Positions 1 to 8,697 of a stretch of 64,000 nt of DNA are shown here, in pieces (positions within the stretch are counted from its first letter, which is position 1; every line of letters begins with the position of its first letter). Source of the DNA: Abditibacteriaceae bacterium (GTDB lineage Bacteria; Armatimonadota; Abditibacteriia; Abditibacteriales; Abditibacteriaceae). The stretch is from contig JAFAZH010000005.1 of assembly GCA_019239895.1 (NCBI GenBank), positions 248,001 through 312,000 on the forward strand, given 5' to 3'. The notes beneath the pieces are model-generated. The model worked only from the letters and a program-made list of their open reading frames with translations, was not told where the DNA came from and made no database searches. The position numbers and the translations under genes were made by a program.

Positions 1-1009
1 CGTCAGCACCCCCGACCATCTGCACGCGCCTATTACCCTAACGGCTTTGCAGATGGGTAAGCATGTCTATTGCGAAAAGCCGCTCACCCACACCGTCGCC
101 GAAGCCCGACGGGTGGCTGAAACCGCGCGCCAGCATAAGCGGGTGACGCAGATGGGCATTCAAATTCACTCCACCAGCAATTACCGCCGCGTGGTGGAGT
201 TGATCCGCAGTGGGGCCATCGGAGCTGTGCGCGAATCTCATGTGTGGTCAGACCGCGCCTGGGTCGGCACAGAGAATCTCACGGGCACGCCGCCCGTGCC
301 GCCGAACCTGCATTGGGATTTGTGGCTGGGGCCTGCACCCTATCGCCCCTATAATCCGGCCTATCTCCCTGCGAACTGGCGCGGTTGGTGGGAGTTCGGC
401 GGTGGGACATTAGGTGATATGGCTTGCCACCACATGGACTTATCCTTTTGGGCACTGGGCTTACAGCATCCCCTGACGGTGGAAGCCGAAGGCCCGCCCG
501 TCAGTCCCGAAATTACACCGGCCTGGCTGATTGTACACTACACGTTTCCGGCGCGTGGAGCACAGCCGCCCGTGAAACTCACCTGGTATCAAGGCGGCAA
601 ACGCCCGGCTCTCTTCGACCAGGGCAAACTGCCAAAGTGGGGCGATGGCACGTTGTTTATCGGGGATAAGGGAATGCTGCTGGCCGACTATGACCGTCGC
701 GTGCTACTACCCGAAGCCGACTTCAAAGACTTCAAGGCACCCGCGCCCACGATTCCTGAATCCATCGGGCATTATAATGAATGGTTCGAGGCAATCAGAA
801 ATAACGGCCAGACCACCTGTAACTTCGCCTACGGCGGAATGCTCACGGAAACTGCATTATTAGGCAATGTGGCCTATCGAGTTGGACAGAAGTTAGAGTG
901 GGATGCCCAGCAACTACGGGCCACTAACTGCCCGGCTGCCGATCACTTGTTGATCCCGCAGTACCGTAAAGAGTGGCAGGCAACCCATCCGCTGACGGGT
1001 TCTTATTAA
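1..1009 (+). CDS. Gfo/Idh/MocA family oxidoreductase, 5' truncated by window
   Basis: The reading frame is open from base 2 and continues into the first internal ATG at 47, so the true start lies upstream of the window. The N-terminal Rossmann part is mostly missing. The family hallmark EKP (in VYCEKPLTHT) is present, followed by the usual central segments (a WDLWLGPAP stretch, then GGTLGDMACHHMDL). Family members are NAD(P)-dependent dehydrogenases of sugars, inositols or related compounds, and many in this kind of genome are secreted or act on glycosides. The substrate cannot be told from sequence. It converges on the CE15-like gene with only 5 bases between the stops. Confidence 0.88.
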   Translation, partial: VSTPDHLHAPITLTALQMGKHVYCEKPLTHTVAEARRVAETARQHKRVTQMGIQIHSTSNYRRVVELIRSGAIGAVRESHVWSDRAWVGTENLTGTPPVPPNLHWDLWLGPAPYRPYNPAYLPANWRGWWEFGGGTLGDMACHHMDLSFWALGLQHPLTVEAEGPPVSPEITPAWLIVHYTFPARGAQPPVKLTWYQGGKRPALFDQGKLPKWGDGTLFIGDKGMLLADYDRRVLLPEADFKDFKAPAPTIPESIGHYNEWFEAIRNNGQTTCNFAYGGMLTETALLGNVAYRVGQKLEWDAQQLRATNCPAADHLLIPQYRKEWQATHPLTGSY

Positions 1010-1014
1010 GACCT

Positions 1015-2463
1015 TTAACCATGCCCCGCAGCAACAGTTGAGCCATTGAGGTAGCGGCTGGCAAAGGCCAGAAAAGTCGGCCAATTCGGGCCAGTGGTGT
1101 GTCCACCGCTATGCTGGCGAAAGGCCAAGTCGCCATCTATGAGTGCTGTTTCAATGGGTGGCATTTCTGAGGTGCCCAGGTCTTTTTTGCCCAGCAGTCG
1201 GTACACCGGGCCAGCGGCGACAGCGGCCATAAACTGCCCTCTGCTATCTACCCAGTTCCCTTCCACCAGTGGCGAGCCAGCACTAATGAATACCGGGCGC
1301 GGCGCACACAGGGCAATCAGTTCATGAGAGTCCACCGGTAAGTCTTTCGCCGTCAGCGGCCCGGCATATTTGAGGAAGTTGCCTGCCATCCAGTGATATT
1401 CGCCAGACGAAGCCACGCTTTCGACCATTTCTCCAAAGTTGCGGCGGTGCAATTTAGCGCCACCCTCGCCAGATGAGCCGATAAAGCCAATAGCGAAACG
1501 CGGGTCATACGCCATCGCCACTAAAGCCGCTTTGCCATAGCGTGAGAGTCCCTCGATCCCGACTTGTTTAGCATCCACCGCTTTGTCCGTCTCAAAATAA
1601 TCGAGGGCGCGGCTGGCTCCCCACGCCCAGGCACGCAAGGCACCCCAGTCATCCACCTTACGGGGCTGGCCCTGATTAGCTAAGCCAATAATGCCCTGCG
1701 TTAAGCCAGCGCCATTATCGGCCTGATAGCTGGTCGGAACAAGGATAGCATAGCCCCATCCTTTGGCGAGAACCTGTTGTTGCCAGGTGGGGCCAGCATT
1801 GCCAACTGCGCCATTGTCAAACCGAATACCTGCGCCGCCAAATCCGGCAAAACCGAACTCCATGATGACGGGCACCGGGCCAGTGGCATTGGCCGGAGTG
1901 GTCAAGGTCAGCCGGATGTCTACCTTGATGAGCGGATAGGCCGCGTTATCCACATGCCCCACCAGTTGTTTGGTGATGATGGGCACCGCGCCATTCATTT
2001 CCTTAGTGGTGTTGGTGACTTCCCAGTTCACCGGAGGCAGGTTTTCGGGCAGGCGGCCATAGATTTCCCGATTGAAGTCTTCGACGATTTGGGGACGACG
2101 CACATTCCACCATAACTCTGCCGAGGTGACCTGTCGCCCATCCTGTAACACCAAGGGGTCAGGCAGTTTCGGATACGGGTTCGCTTTGGCTTCATCGGCA
2201 TTGGCCGCATTGGGTGCCTTCGGGTCACCACTTGGCCCCGGTCGCAGCGCCGTGATACCCAACAGGCGCATCATCCTTTGATGATCTTGCTCCGCCGTCA
2301 TTTGCACCGGGGGAGCCAGCGCGGACTGCGTCCTCTGCCTTGTATTATTAGGGGTATCAGCCAAAGTCGTGTGGGGTAGCCTGTCTGCCTGCGCCCAGGT
2401 ACAAGCCGTCCACAGATGGAGGGGCAGTAGCATGGCACTAAAGATCATCCAGACGATTCGCAT
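1015..2463 (-). CDS. CE15-type glucuronoyl esterase, secreted
   Basis: An alpha/beta hydrolase of about 482 residues. The frame is open to 2571, but the ATG at 2463 gives a clean signal peptide (MRIVWMIFSAMLLPLHLW, ending near TWAQA), so I use that start. The nucleophile motif GLSRYGK (Ser about 307) matches the G-x-S-R-x-G-K signature of CE15 4-O-methyl-glucuronoyl methylesterases. A downstream SSGEGGAK and a C-terminal HSGGHTTGPNW with the candidate catalytic His also fit. The family cleaves ester links between glucuronoxylan and lignin alcohols. The role in this organism is inferred from family and from the neighbouring carbohydrate genes. Confidence 0.85.
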   Translation of the reverse strand: MRIVWMIFSAMLLPLHLWTACTWAQADRLPHTTLADTPNNTRQRTQSALAPPVQMTAEQDHQRMMRLLGITALRPGPSGDPKAPNAANADEAKANPYPKLPDPLVLQDGRQVTSAELWWNVRRPQIVEDFNREIYGRLPENLPPVNWEVTNTTKEMNGAVPIITKQLVGHVDNAAYPLIKVDIRLTLTTPANATGPVPVIMEFGFAGFGGAGIRFDNGAVGNAGPTWQQQVLAKGWGYAILVPTSYQADNGAGLTQGIIGLANQGQPRKVDDWGALRAWAWGASRALDYFETDKAVDAKQVGIEGLSRYGKAALVAMAYDPRFAIGFIGSSGEGGAKLHRRNFGEMVESVASSGEYHWMAGNFLKYAGPLTAKDLPVDSHELIALCAPRPVFISAGSPLVEGNWVDSRGQFMAAVAAGPVYRLLGKKDLGTSEMPPIETALIDGDLAFRQHSGGHTTGPNWPTFLAFASRYLNGSTVAAGHG

Positions 2464-2668
2464 CTTGCATCGCCTGCATTTAGGTAACTTAGAAGTGCCA
2501 GTAGTCTTTAAGCTATAGTCAAGTATGCAAACAGCAGATGGGCTTAGCACGTCCAATGCGGAGGTTATCATATTATTGGGTGGCTTTCTGGCAATGATTT
2601 AATGATAGCTTACCCAAAATGAACCTTGTTAGACGCCCAGAAGAGAAGGCAGTTAAATCAGTGTGAGG

Positions 2669-3205
2669 TCACTGTCCTAAGTAACGGAGGAAAGAGAACC
2701 CACCGACGATGACAGTGCCACACGCGACACAGGCTTTCCATTCGATGGATAATGAGGAGAAGATTGTCAGCAGCAGCAGGGCTATGCTGCCTGCCACTAT
2801 CGTTTGACGCACCACGGGCTTGAAGTTTTCTGGCCGCATCAGCCACTCTCCAAAACTCATGTGCATCGTCGCGCCACAACGACTACATACTTTCGTGCCC
2901 GCTGGCTGATCTGCCTGGCAGTTGCTACAGACAGTAAAGTTAAAATTCTCTTGCCGCGCTGGGGCATCTATAGCATGACGCAACTTCAATTTCCATTGCT
3001 GCGTCTGCGGTCCCTCCGGGCTGAGTCCTATGGCCGTGCGAAATTCCTGAATGGCCTCATCACGCCGCCCCGCTTCGAGATACTTATCGGCTAACAAAGC
3101 ATGAAAGCTGGCATTATTGGCATCCAGTTGTAGGGCACGCTGATATTTAAGAATATCCTCTTCTCGCAACTGTTTAAGTTGGCGACTCTCTCGTGACACA
3201 TTCAT
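2669..3205 (-). CDS. TPR / zinc-ribbon membrane protein, function unknown
   Basis: A protein of about 178 residues from the ATG at 3205, which has AAGGA eight bases upstream. The frame is open to 3283, but the extra N-terminus has no supporting signal. Residues of about 10-75 form tetratricopeptide-like helices (YQRALQLDANNASFHALLAD, then a second helix pair). A zinc ribbon with two CxxC pairs (CSNC, CSRC) follows at about 95-115. Two hydrophobic segments lie near the C-terminus, around TIVAGSIALLLLTIF and CGTVIVGGFSFL. It is probably an inner-membrane protein with a cytoplasmic TPR/zinc ribbon domain. I cannot assign a specific function. Confidence 0.75.
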   Translation of the reverse strand: MNVSRESRQLKQLREEDILKYQRALQLDANNASFHALLADKYLEAGRRDEAIQEFRTAIGLSPEGPQTQQWKLKLRHAIDAPARQENFNFTVCSNCQADQPAGTKVCSRCGATMHMSFGEWLMRPENFKPVVRQTIVAGSIALLLLTIFSSLSIEWKACVACGTVIVGGFSFLRYLGQ

Positions 3206-3323
3206 GGCTTTATCCTTGATGGATTTGGTGAGATGCTGGGCCATACACCATTGCCCAGTGTGTTTGATGTCACTCTGGAACAATTGGTTCGCTCAAGGGT
3301 AACCAGAAGAAGGGCATCCGCCA

Positions 3324-4457
3324 TTACCAGTTCGTCAAAGAACCATCAGGTCGGTGGAACACAGGTATCGGGGCATAGGGTTCTGTAATCTCAGCTACCA
3401 GTTGTGCCTGCTCGGTATCGAACTCGACACCCAGACCGGGGCGCGCGTTGGGCCAGAGTTTGCCGTCGTGGAAGTCGCACCCGGTAAAGATAGTGGGTGA
3501 TGGCGTCGGGCCGGTGCCGACAACTTCCTGGATGGCTGGCCCAGAGAATGTGGCTAAGACATGCACTAACGCGGCCAGCGAGACTGGCCCAGTGAAATGA
3601 GGCACGAGGCCAATGTAATGCGTCTCACACAGAGCGGCAATTTTCACCATTTCGGTGATGCCCCCAACGTTGGGCAAAGTGACCCGCGCATAATCCAGCA
3701 GATGCCGCTCGATTAACTCATTAATATCCCAGCGGTCGCCAAACTGTTCGCCGACAGCCACGGGCACCCGCGCCTGGGCACGAAATGCGGCCAGGGCCGC
3801 AGGGTTTTCGCTGCGCAGAGGGTCTTCCACAAAAAGCGGGTTAAGCTCCCTTATCAAATCTGCACAGTGTATAGCGTCAGCCAAGTCGAGGCGCGTGTGG
3901 AAATCTATCGCCCAATCTCCTGTCGGGCCGATACCCTCACGGATTTCCTGGCAGTTCACCAGGGTTTGATCTACCATCCGACGGGCATCAAAGATGCCGT
4001 TGCCGGAGTCAGCGACCGCCGTGCGAAAAGCTCGAAATCCGGCAGCCAGGCAAGTGTGTGCAGTTTCGCCCAGGCTACCGTGCGGGGGAAAGCCTGTGGA
4101 GTAGCATTCGATATAACTACGTGTCAGGCCGCCCAACAGTTGATAGACTGGCACGCCTAACGCTTTACCTTTTATGTCCCACAGGGCCATGTCGAGTGCG
4201 CCGAGGGCATGAAGTTTCTCCCGGCCTGCGGGATAGAAGTAGCCGCGATATAAGAACTGCCACAAATATTCAATACGAGTCGGGTCTTGCCCAATCAGCA
4301 CCCCGGCACACTGTTCCAGGGTATCTCTGGTGCCGCCCTCGCCAATACCTGTAATACCAGCATCGGTTTCCACCGTAGCCAGGAAGTTGCTCTGGTTAAA
4401 GGTGGGATTGCTTTTGGGCGGCGCATAGCAGCGAATGCGAGTAATCTTCATGACCAT
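3324..4457 (-). CDS. Enolase-superfamily sugar-acid dehydratase (mandelate racemase/DgoD-like)
   Basis: A 377-residue protein of the mandelate racemase/muconate lactonizing family; the ATG at 4451 (MKITRIRC) is an alternative start. The N-terminal capping domain begins KITRIRCYAPP. The barrel carries metal and catalytic residues in IDFHTRLD (Asp and His), FVEDPL (Glu) and VAVGEQFGDRWD (Glu), and the distal His is in LVPHFTGPVS. The IDFH and PHFTGP pattern resembles galactonate-dehydratase-type members rather than muconate cycloisomerases. Such enzymes dehydrate aldonic acids to 2-keto-3-deoxy acids. Exact substrate is unknown. It diverges from the CE2 esterase gene with about 92 bases between the chosen starts. 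Confidence 0.85.
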   Translation of the reverse strand: MVMKITRIRCYAPPKSNPTFNQSNFLATVETDAGITGIGEGGTRDTLEQCAGVLIGQDPTRIEYLWQFLYRGYFYPAGREKLHALGALDMALWDIKGKALGVPVYQLLGGLTRSYIECYSTGFPPHGSLGETAHTCLAAGFRAFRTAVADSGNGIFDARRMVDQTLVNCQEIREGIGPTGDWAIDFHTRLDLADAIHCADLIRELNPLFVEDPLRSENPAALAAFRAQARVPVAVGEQFGDRWDINELIERHLLDYARVTLPNVGGITEMVKIAALCETHYIGLVPHFTGPVSLAALVHVLATFSGPAIQEVVGTGPTPSPTIFTGCDFHDGKLWPNARPGLGVEFDTEQAQLVAEITEPYAPIPVFHRPDGSLTNW

Positions 4458-4549
4458 TGTTCTTACTGCAAGGGAGGTGGGAAATCAATATACTGTTTAT
4501 TGCTATTGCTGATTTTCCTTATATCATAGTACGGTCTCAGAACACGTTT

Positions 4550-5662
4550 ATGTCCAATAAATTCCATCGTCTCTTTACCCTCACTGCTGTTTCCATCATT
4601 GGGGCTGTCACTTTTGCAACGCAGGTTCCGCGTGCGCTAGGAGCAGATACTAACGCTTTACCCACAGCCATTGCCGCGAATGACCCTAATATCCGCTATA
4701 TTGGCCGCTTCGATCAGCGTGCCCAAACCGGCCCGCGCTGTCAATGGCCTGCCAGTACTGTAGCCTTAAAATTTCGGGGCACAGATTTAAATGTGAGATT
4801 GAATGAGCAAGGCCACGACCGCTGGCAAGTTGAAGTGGATGGGCAACCGACAACCGTTCTTGAGCCTCAAGAGGGGCAACCCACCTATGCCGTCGCTACC
4901 GGATTACCAGCAGGAGAGCATACGGCACGCCTGGTTAAATGCACCGAATCCTTTGTGGGCACGACGCAGATATTGGGCTTTCAGCTTAATCAAGGCGGTC
5001 AGTTGTTACCACAACAGGCACCCCAGCGACGGCTTGAAATTATAGGCGATTCCATTAGTTGCGGCTATGGCAATGAAGCCCCCAATCAGCAGGAACACTT
5101 TTCTCTCAAAACAGAGAATGCCTATTACACCTACGGAGCGATTGCCGCTCGCGCTTTGGGTGCCGATTACACTTGCATTGCCTGGTCGGGCAAGAAAATG
5201 TGGCCCGACAATACGATGCCGGAACTCTATGGCCGCGCTCTACCACTCGACCCCGGCAGCAAGTGGGATTTTACGCAGTGGACTCCTGATGTAGTGCTCA
5301 TCAATCTGGCAACCAACGATTTTGGCAAAGAGAACCCGGACGAAGCAGGCTGGACGGGTGCGTATAAGGGGTTCATTGGCCGGTTACGCCAGCTTTATCC
5401 CAAAGCGGAAATCTACTGCGCCATTGGCACGATGATGGGCGACTGGGGGCCAAATAAGCCGCTCACCACAGTACGAGACTACTTGGGTAAGGTAGTGGCC
5501 GACAGCAAAGCGGCGGGTGACACTAAGGTGCATCTCATTGACTTTGGCACGCAGGACTTGAAAAACGGCATCGGTGCAGACTGGCATCCCAGCCGCAAAA
5601 CCCATGAGATCATGGCTCAGCAGTTGGTAAAGACTTTGCAGGAAGATTTGGCTTGGAGGTAA
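4550..5662 (+). CDS. CE2-type SGNH carbohydrate esterase, secreted
   Basis: A protein of about 370 residues from the ATG at 4550 (MSNKFHRLFTLTAVSIIGAV, a signal peptide ending near PRALGA). The frame is open to 4457, but that extension has no sensible signal. The N-terminal half (about 40-160) is a jelly-roll-like domain that includes FRGTDLNVRL. The C-terminal half is an SGNH hydrolase: GDSISCGYGN holds the nucleophile Ser, NLATNDF the Asn block, and DWHPS the Asp/His pair. This two-domain order is typical of CE2 acetyl esterases, which deacetylate plant polysaccharides. It probably acts in the periplasm or outside the cell. Confidence 0.87.
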   Translation: MSNKFHRLFTLTAVSIIGAVTFATQVPRALGADTNALPTAIAANDPNIRYIGRFDQRAQTGPRCQWPASTVALKFRGTDLNVRLNEQGHDRWQVEVDGQPTTVLEPQEGQPTYAVATGLPAGEHTARLVKCTESFVGTTQILGFQLNQGGQLLPQQAPQRRLEIIGDSISCGYGNEAPNQQEHFSLKTENAYYTYGAIAARALGADYTCIAWSGKKMWPDNTMPELYGRALPLDPGSKWDFTQWTPDVVLINLATNDFGKENPDEAGWTGAYKGFIGRLRQLYPKAEIYCAIGTMMGDWGPNKPLTTVRDYLGKVVADSKAAGDTKVHLIDFGTQDLKNGIGADWHPSRKTHEIMAQQLVKTLQEDLAWR

Positions 5663-5789
5663 TCTGCCTTAACTTCTCCTATGGCGCGCACTTTGCATCT
5701 GTATCTTACCAGTAAGTGCAATTGACGAGCTGGTAAATTTGCGGAGCCTAGTTTAGTAAGTTTTTACAATGTCCGTACCAGGATAAAAT

Positions 5790-6215
5790 ATGCACATATA
5801 TGGTGAATCACAGACCATGAATACTGAACTAGACACGATCAATAGTGAATTACAAACAGTGCGACAGCGGAGTCGCGTTCTCCTCGAAGAGATGACGGTA
5901 CTGCTCCAATGGCATAGCTCGGAGGCTAATCGGCGGCAAGCGGAGCGGCGCAGTGGTTATGACCGTCGCCTCTGCGCTGATCGCCGACAATGGAGTCAGC
6001 GGGAGCAGCGTAGCGATCCTAATCCTCATCAAGACAACGCGCGGGCTACGCTCAGTGATTCAGGTCGCCGCAGATCCGACCGGCGTGACCCCATCCAAGA
6101 TAGACGCTTGCCCCTGCAAGTTCGTCAGGCAATGATTACTCAGGAAATGGATAAGCTAGGCGAACGTAATATGTTCTTGCAACGCCGCAGAATGTCCCTT
6201 ATTAGTGCCAATTAA
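5790..6215 (+). CDS. Arginine-rich hypothetical protein with repeated RR...DRR motifs
   Basis: A 141-residue cytoplasmic-looking protein of unknown function. The ATG at 5790 is preceded by AGGA with a suitable spacer; MNTELDT at 5817 is an alternative without a visible site. Residues 10-50 look helical (NTELDTINSELQTVRQR). They are followed by Arg/Asp-rich blocks of similar pattern, ERRSGYDRRLCADRR and GRRRSDRRDPIQDRR. Blocks of the RRxxDRR kind occur in many bacterial regulatory and signalling proteins, but I see no recognised domain. No membrane segment or signal peptide is present. Confidence 0.6.
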   Translation: MHIYGESQTMNTELDTINSELQTVRQRSRVLLEEMTVLLQWHSSEANRRQAERRSGYDRRLCADRRQWSQREQRSDPNPHQDNARATLSDSGRRRSDRRDPIQDRRLPLQVRQAMITQEMDKLGERNMFLQRRRMSLISAN

Positions 6216-6370
6216 GGCTAATCTTCGCCGAAAATTTGACGGGCATCTATTCTGCACAATCACGCCTCCACTACACCACTGCATCACAGTCCCCAATCGC
6301 AACACCACATCATAGCACCCATACACCACAGTTTGAACTCGCCACTCAAAGGTTAAGGGGAGACTGGACT

Positions 6371-6592
6371 ATGATAGGTTGGAGGCAAGACTCACCCCTC
6401 CACGAAGTAAACACTCAGGTTCGCCTGAAGGAAATAGGCGCTACCGTTTATGAAAGTGCCGTCATCGCTTTAGAAAAGCTTTTCAATTTAGCCGCCATCT
6501 GCGGGCTGTTCCTGGGGTCAATTATTGCTGTGTTCACGGCGTTGCTGACGATATTTTTAGTGGCCGGATTGTGGAAGATTTTGCATGAGTAA
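6371..6592 (+). CDS. Small single-pass membrane protein, unknown
   Basis: A 73-residue protein starting at the ATG at 6371, which has an AGGGGAG site about ten bases upstream. The frame is open from 6236, but the upstream part is low-complexity and lacks a site. The N-terminal 40 residues are soluble. The C-terminal part is strongly hydrophobic (about 45-68, around AAICGLFLGSIIAVFTAL), and the protein ends in a short charged tail. It is a likely one- or two-segment inner-membrane protein, with no homology I recognise. It is followed by a palindromic element and then the 3' end of the convergent nadR-like gene. Confidence 0.5.
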   Translation: MIGWRQDSPLHEVNTQVRLKEIGATVYESAVIALEKLFNLAAICGLFLGSIIAVFTALLTIFLVAGLWKILHE

Positions 6593-6640
6593 CGCTAACG
6601 GTATAGAGTATTTAGAACATCCAATGGGTTCATTCACCAC

Positions 6641-6792
6641 AACCCGGCGGTTGAAACCGCGGCTCATGGCCTGTGGCCGATCCGCCCAGAGGGCACCCGG
6701 CCTGCGCGGACGGCACATTCCATTTAGACTCTCCGTCCCCGGAGCGGGACGGTCGGCGGCACGCCCGGAGCCGTGAATCCATTCGCCGGGTT
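6641..6792. repeat. Palindromic intergenic element, 152 bp
   Basis: Imperfect terminal inverted arms: the left reads AACCCGGCGGTTGAAACCGC... (6641-6665) and the right (6768-6792) is its imperfect reverse complement, ending CGCCGGGTT. The interior has further GC-rich inverted stretches. It lies between two convergent genes, so it may also act as a bidirectional transcription stop, although no T-run is seen. It shares the xxGGTTGAAACC core style with the element at 27611-27714. Confidence 0.65.
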
Positions 6793-6810
6793 ATTATCCA
6801 GTTCGTTATC

Positions 6811-7788
6811 TTAAGCTTCTTCCAGCAGTGCATCTATCAACTTGATAGCAACTTGCAGGCGTTGCTCGTGTGGGCCAGACAGTAAAGCATAAGGTGTTGA
6901 TTGCTCCTGCAACTCCTTTTCAAATTGGTGATGCATCGCCAGCCTGATATGCTCCCCATCGCGGGTGCCATCTTGCACAAAGGGAATGTCTACATCTGTT
7001 AGAAGATAGAGATCATAGTGCTGCTGGGCTGCCACGGCTTCTACCTCAGGCGAGCGATAATGGAGATACCGCTCATGCCATAGGCGGGTCGCCCAGGCAT
7101 TGGTATCACAGATTAAGACCCGGTTAGCCTGTCGCGCGGCCTCGTCCTCACGGCGGCACTGCTCTTCCGCAATGTAAGTGAACTCTTCGCTCTGCCAAGG
7201 CACCTTATTCATGTCGTAGTGGCGGATTTTCTCTTCCCAATACTCACGCCCATATTCCGGCACCCAGATGGTATCGTAGTGTTTGGCTAACGCTTGGGCC
7301 ATTGTGGTCGTGCCCGTAGATTCGGCTCCCACCACGCACACCCGTTTAGCAAAGTAAGCGCGCACGGGCGGCTCCAGGAACTGCCAGTTGGCTAAAGGCC
7401 GTTGGCGAATCATCGTCCCGGAGCAAGGCACGGTGACGCGGGCTTTATCCACCTGGACATGGCGACATCCCATGCACGCCGCGAAGGGTGTGCCATAGTC
7501 TTCGGAAGTAAAGACTACATCTGGCACATAACCTAACCAGCCAATGGTATTTTTCGCCCACACTGCACTGTCGTTCTCATCATATCTGTCATCAATCACC
7601 AAAACACGGGCGTTGGGATGAATCTCGCGCAGCCATTGCCTTCTCAACTCGCCGGGAATGGTTTGCGAAGGATGGTCGCAGACGATAACCGTTAATTCCT
7701 CCACCTGAGATGCCGCCGTATCAATCAGATGCTTATGCCCGCGATGTGGTGGATAAAACTTGCCAACAATAACCCCGGTGGTCGCCAC
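6811..7788 (-). CDS. nadR: NadR-like bifunctional NMN adenylyltransferase / ribosylnicotinamide kinase
   Basis: A 325-residue protein. The N-terminal nucleotidyltransferase domain carries GKFYPPHRGHKHL, the GxFxPxHxGH adenylyltransferase signature. The C-terminal kinase domain starts near residue 150 with the P-loop-like VGAESTGTTTMAQ. The enzyme phosphorylates nicotinamide riboside and adenylates NMN to NAD in the cytoplasm. It lacks the N-terminal helix-turn-helix of the longer enterobacterial NadR, so it is probably purely enzymatic. It lies 30 bases downstream of pnuC on the same strand, a salvage operon that supports the assignment. Confidence 0.92.
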   Translation of the reverse strand: MATTGVIVGKFYPPHRGHKHLIDTAASQVEELTVIVCDHPSQTIPGELRRQWLREIHPNARVLVIDDRYDENDSAVWAKNTIGWLGYVPDVVFTSEDYGTPFAACMGCRHVQVDKARVTVPCSGTMIRQRPLANWQFLEPPVRAYFAKRVCVVGAESTGTTTMAQALAKHYDTIWVPEYGREYWEEKIRHYDMNKVPWQSEEFTYIAEEQCRREDEAARQANRVLICDTNAWATRLWHERYLHYRSPEVEAVAAQQHYDLYLLTDVDIPFVQDGTRDGEHIRLAMHHQFEKELQEQSTPYALLSGPHEQRLQVAIKLIDALLEEA

Positions 7789-7818
7789 AACACTCCCTAG
7801 TTAATAGATACGATCTCT

Positions 7819-8520
7819 TCAACTGATGGCTAATGCTACATCTCTTTGAGCCAGCCATGTTCTCCGCCATTGCGATAGTCCTGCCAGGCACATGCAAAGA
7901 AATAGGGCATATAAGATAGCTGTAAGAAACAGATGCTTTGAAGCGTATAATGGTACATAAATCAAATCAGCCATAATCCACAGGTACCAGTTCTCAATCA
8001 ATTTGCGAGTCAATAGATACTGCGCCGCCAAGCTGAGAGTTGTTGTCAGTGCATCCCAAAACGGAGCCGAGTCTTTGACATGCGTTAAAAACACGGTCAT
8101 ACCTACGGTTGAGATAACCACCAATACCGCTACTATCGCCAGTGTCACGGTGTCAGCAGTGCCGACTCGCAATTCTTTATGTTGTTCGCCGCCATAAAGC
8201 CACCAATACCAGCCCAGCAAACCCAGAATGATGTAGACAACCTGCAACGTCATATCCGCATACAAGCGGCTGGAGAGAAACAGAAAGACAAAGAAAATAT
8301 CATTGGCGATACCAAGGGGCCAGTTCCATACGTTTTCTTTAACGGTGAGCCAAACGCAGATGCCACCTGTCACAAAACCAAAAACTTCCGTCAGTCCGAG
8401 GGGCAGCCAGTGACACCATGAGCCGATGATGAGGACAAGCGATACGGCGCTGCCCACCAGCACATCAGCGCGAGCTAAGAGTTTCCAGCGGGCCAGACTG
8501 CTATCAGGGGTATAAACCAT
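7819..8520 (-). CDS. pnuC: Nicotinamide riboside transporter PnuC
   Basis: A 233-residue integral membrane protein with about seven hydrophobic segments. It has PnuC family hallmarks: VWNWPLGIAND in the first third, then LQVVYIILGLLGWYWW, and later WYLWIMADLIYVPLY. PnuC facilitates nicotinamide riboside entry, with trapping by phosphorylation by the NadR kinase encoded just downstream. The start at 8520 gives a short soluble N-terminus of the usual length. An inverted repeat lies directly upstream. Confidence 0.92.
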   Translation of the reverse strand: MVYTPDSSLARWKLLARADVLVGSAVSLVLIIGSWCHWLPLGLTEVFGFVTGGICVWLTVKENVWNWPLGIANDIFFVFLFLSSRLYADMTLQVVYIILGLLGWYWWLYGGEQHKELRVGTADTVTLAIVAVLVVISTVGMTVFLTHVKDSAPFWDALTTTLSLAAQYLLTRKLIENWYLWIMADLIYVPLYASKHLFLTAILYALFLCMCLAGLSQWRRTWLAQRDVALAIS

Positions 8521-8531
8521 AGACGTGATTA

Positions 8532-8562
8532 TTCAATATAACAACGAACCTGTCATATTGAA
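8532..8562. promoter_or_regulatory. Inverted repeat upstream of pnuC (possible operator)
   Basis: Arms TTCAATAT (8532-8539) and ATATTGAA (8555-8562) are perfect 8-bp complements separated by 15 bases, 11 bases upstream of the pnuC start. On the minus strand a TATATT-like -10 overlaps the proximal arm. A regulator site for NAD-salvage control is possible, but the regulator is unknown. A second, weaker inverted repeat, CTCTA...TAGAG, lies at 8588-8605. Confidence 0.35.
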
Positions 8563-8697
8563 ATAGTGGCTCAGTATATGGCACATACTCTAGATTCAAT
8601 TAGAGAGCATTTCTGTTAATATAATTACCAACTCTCAGGGGCTTTTACTGAAGTCTCTCCTACACTGTCGTCCCCATTTTATCTCAGGAGCCAATTG

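Noticed and set aside
8521..8697. Riboswitch upstream of pnuC or the DUF6599 gene
   Set aside because: Only simple inverted repeats are present, and I could not recognise a known aptamer core.
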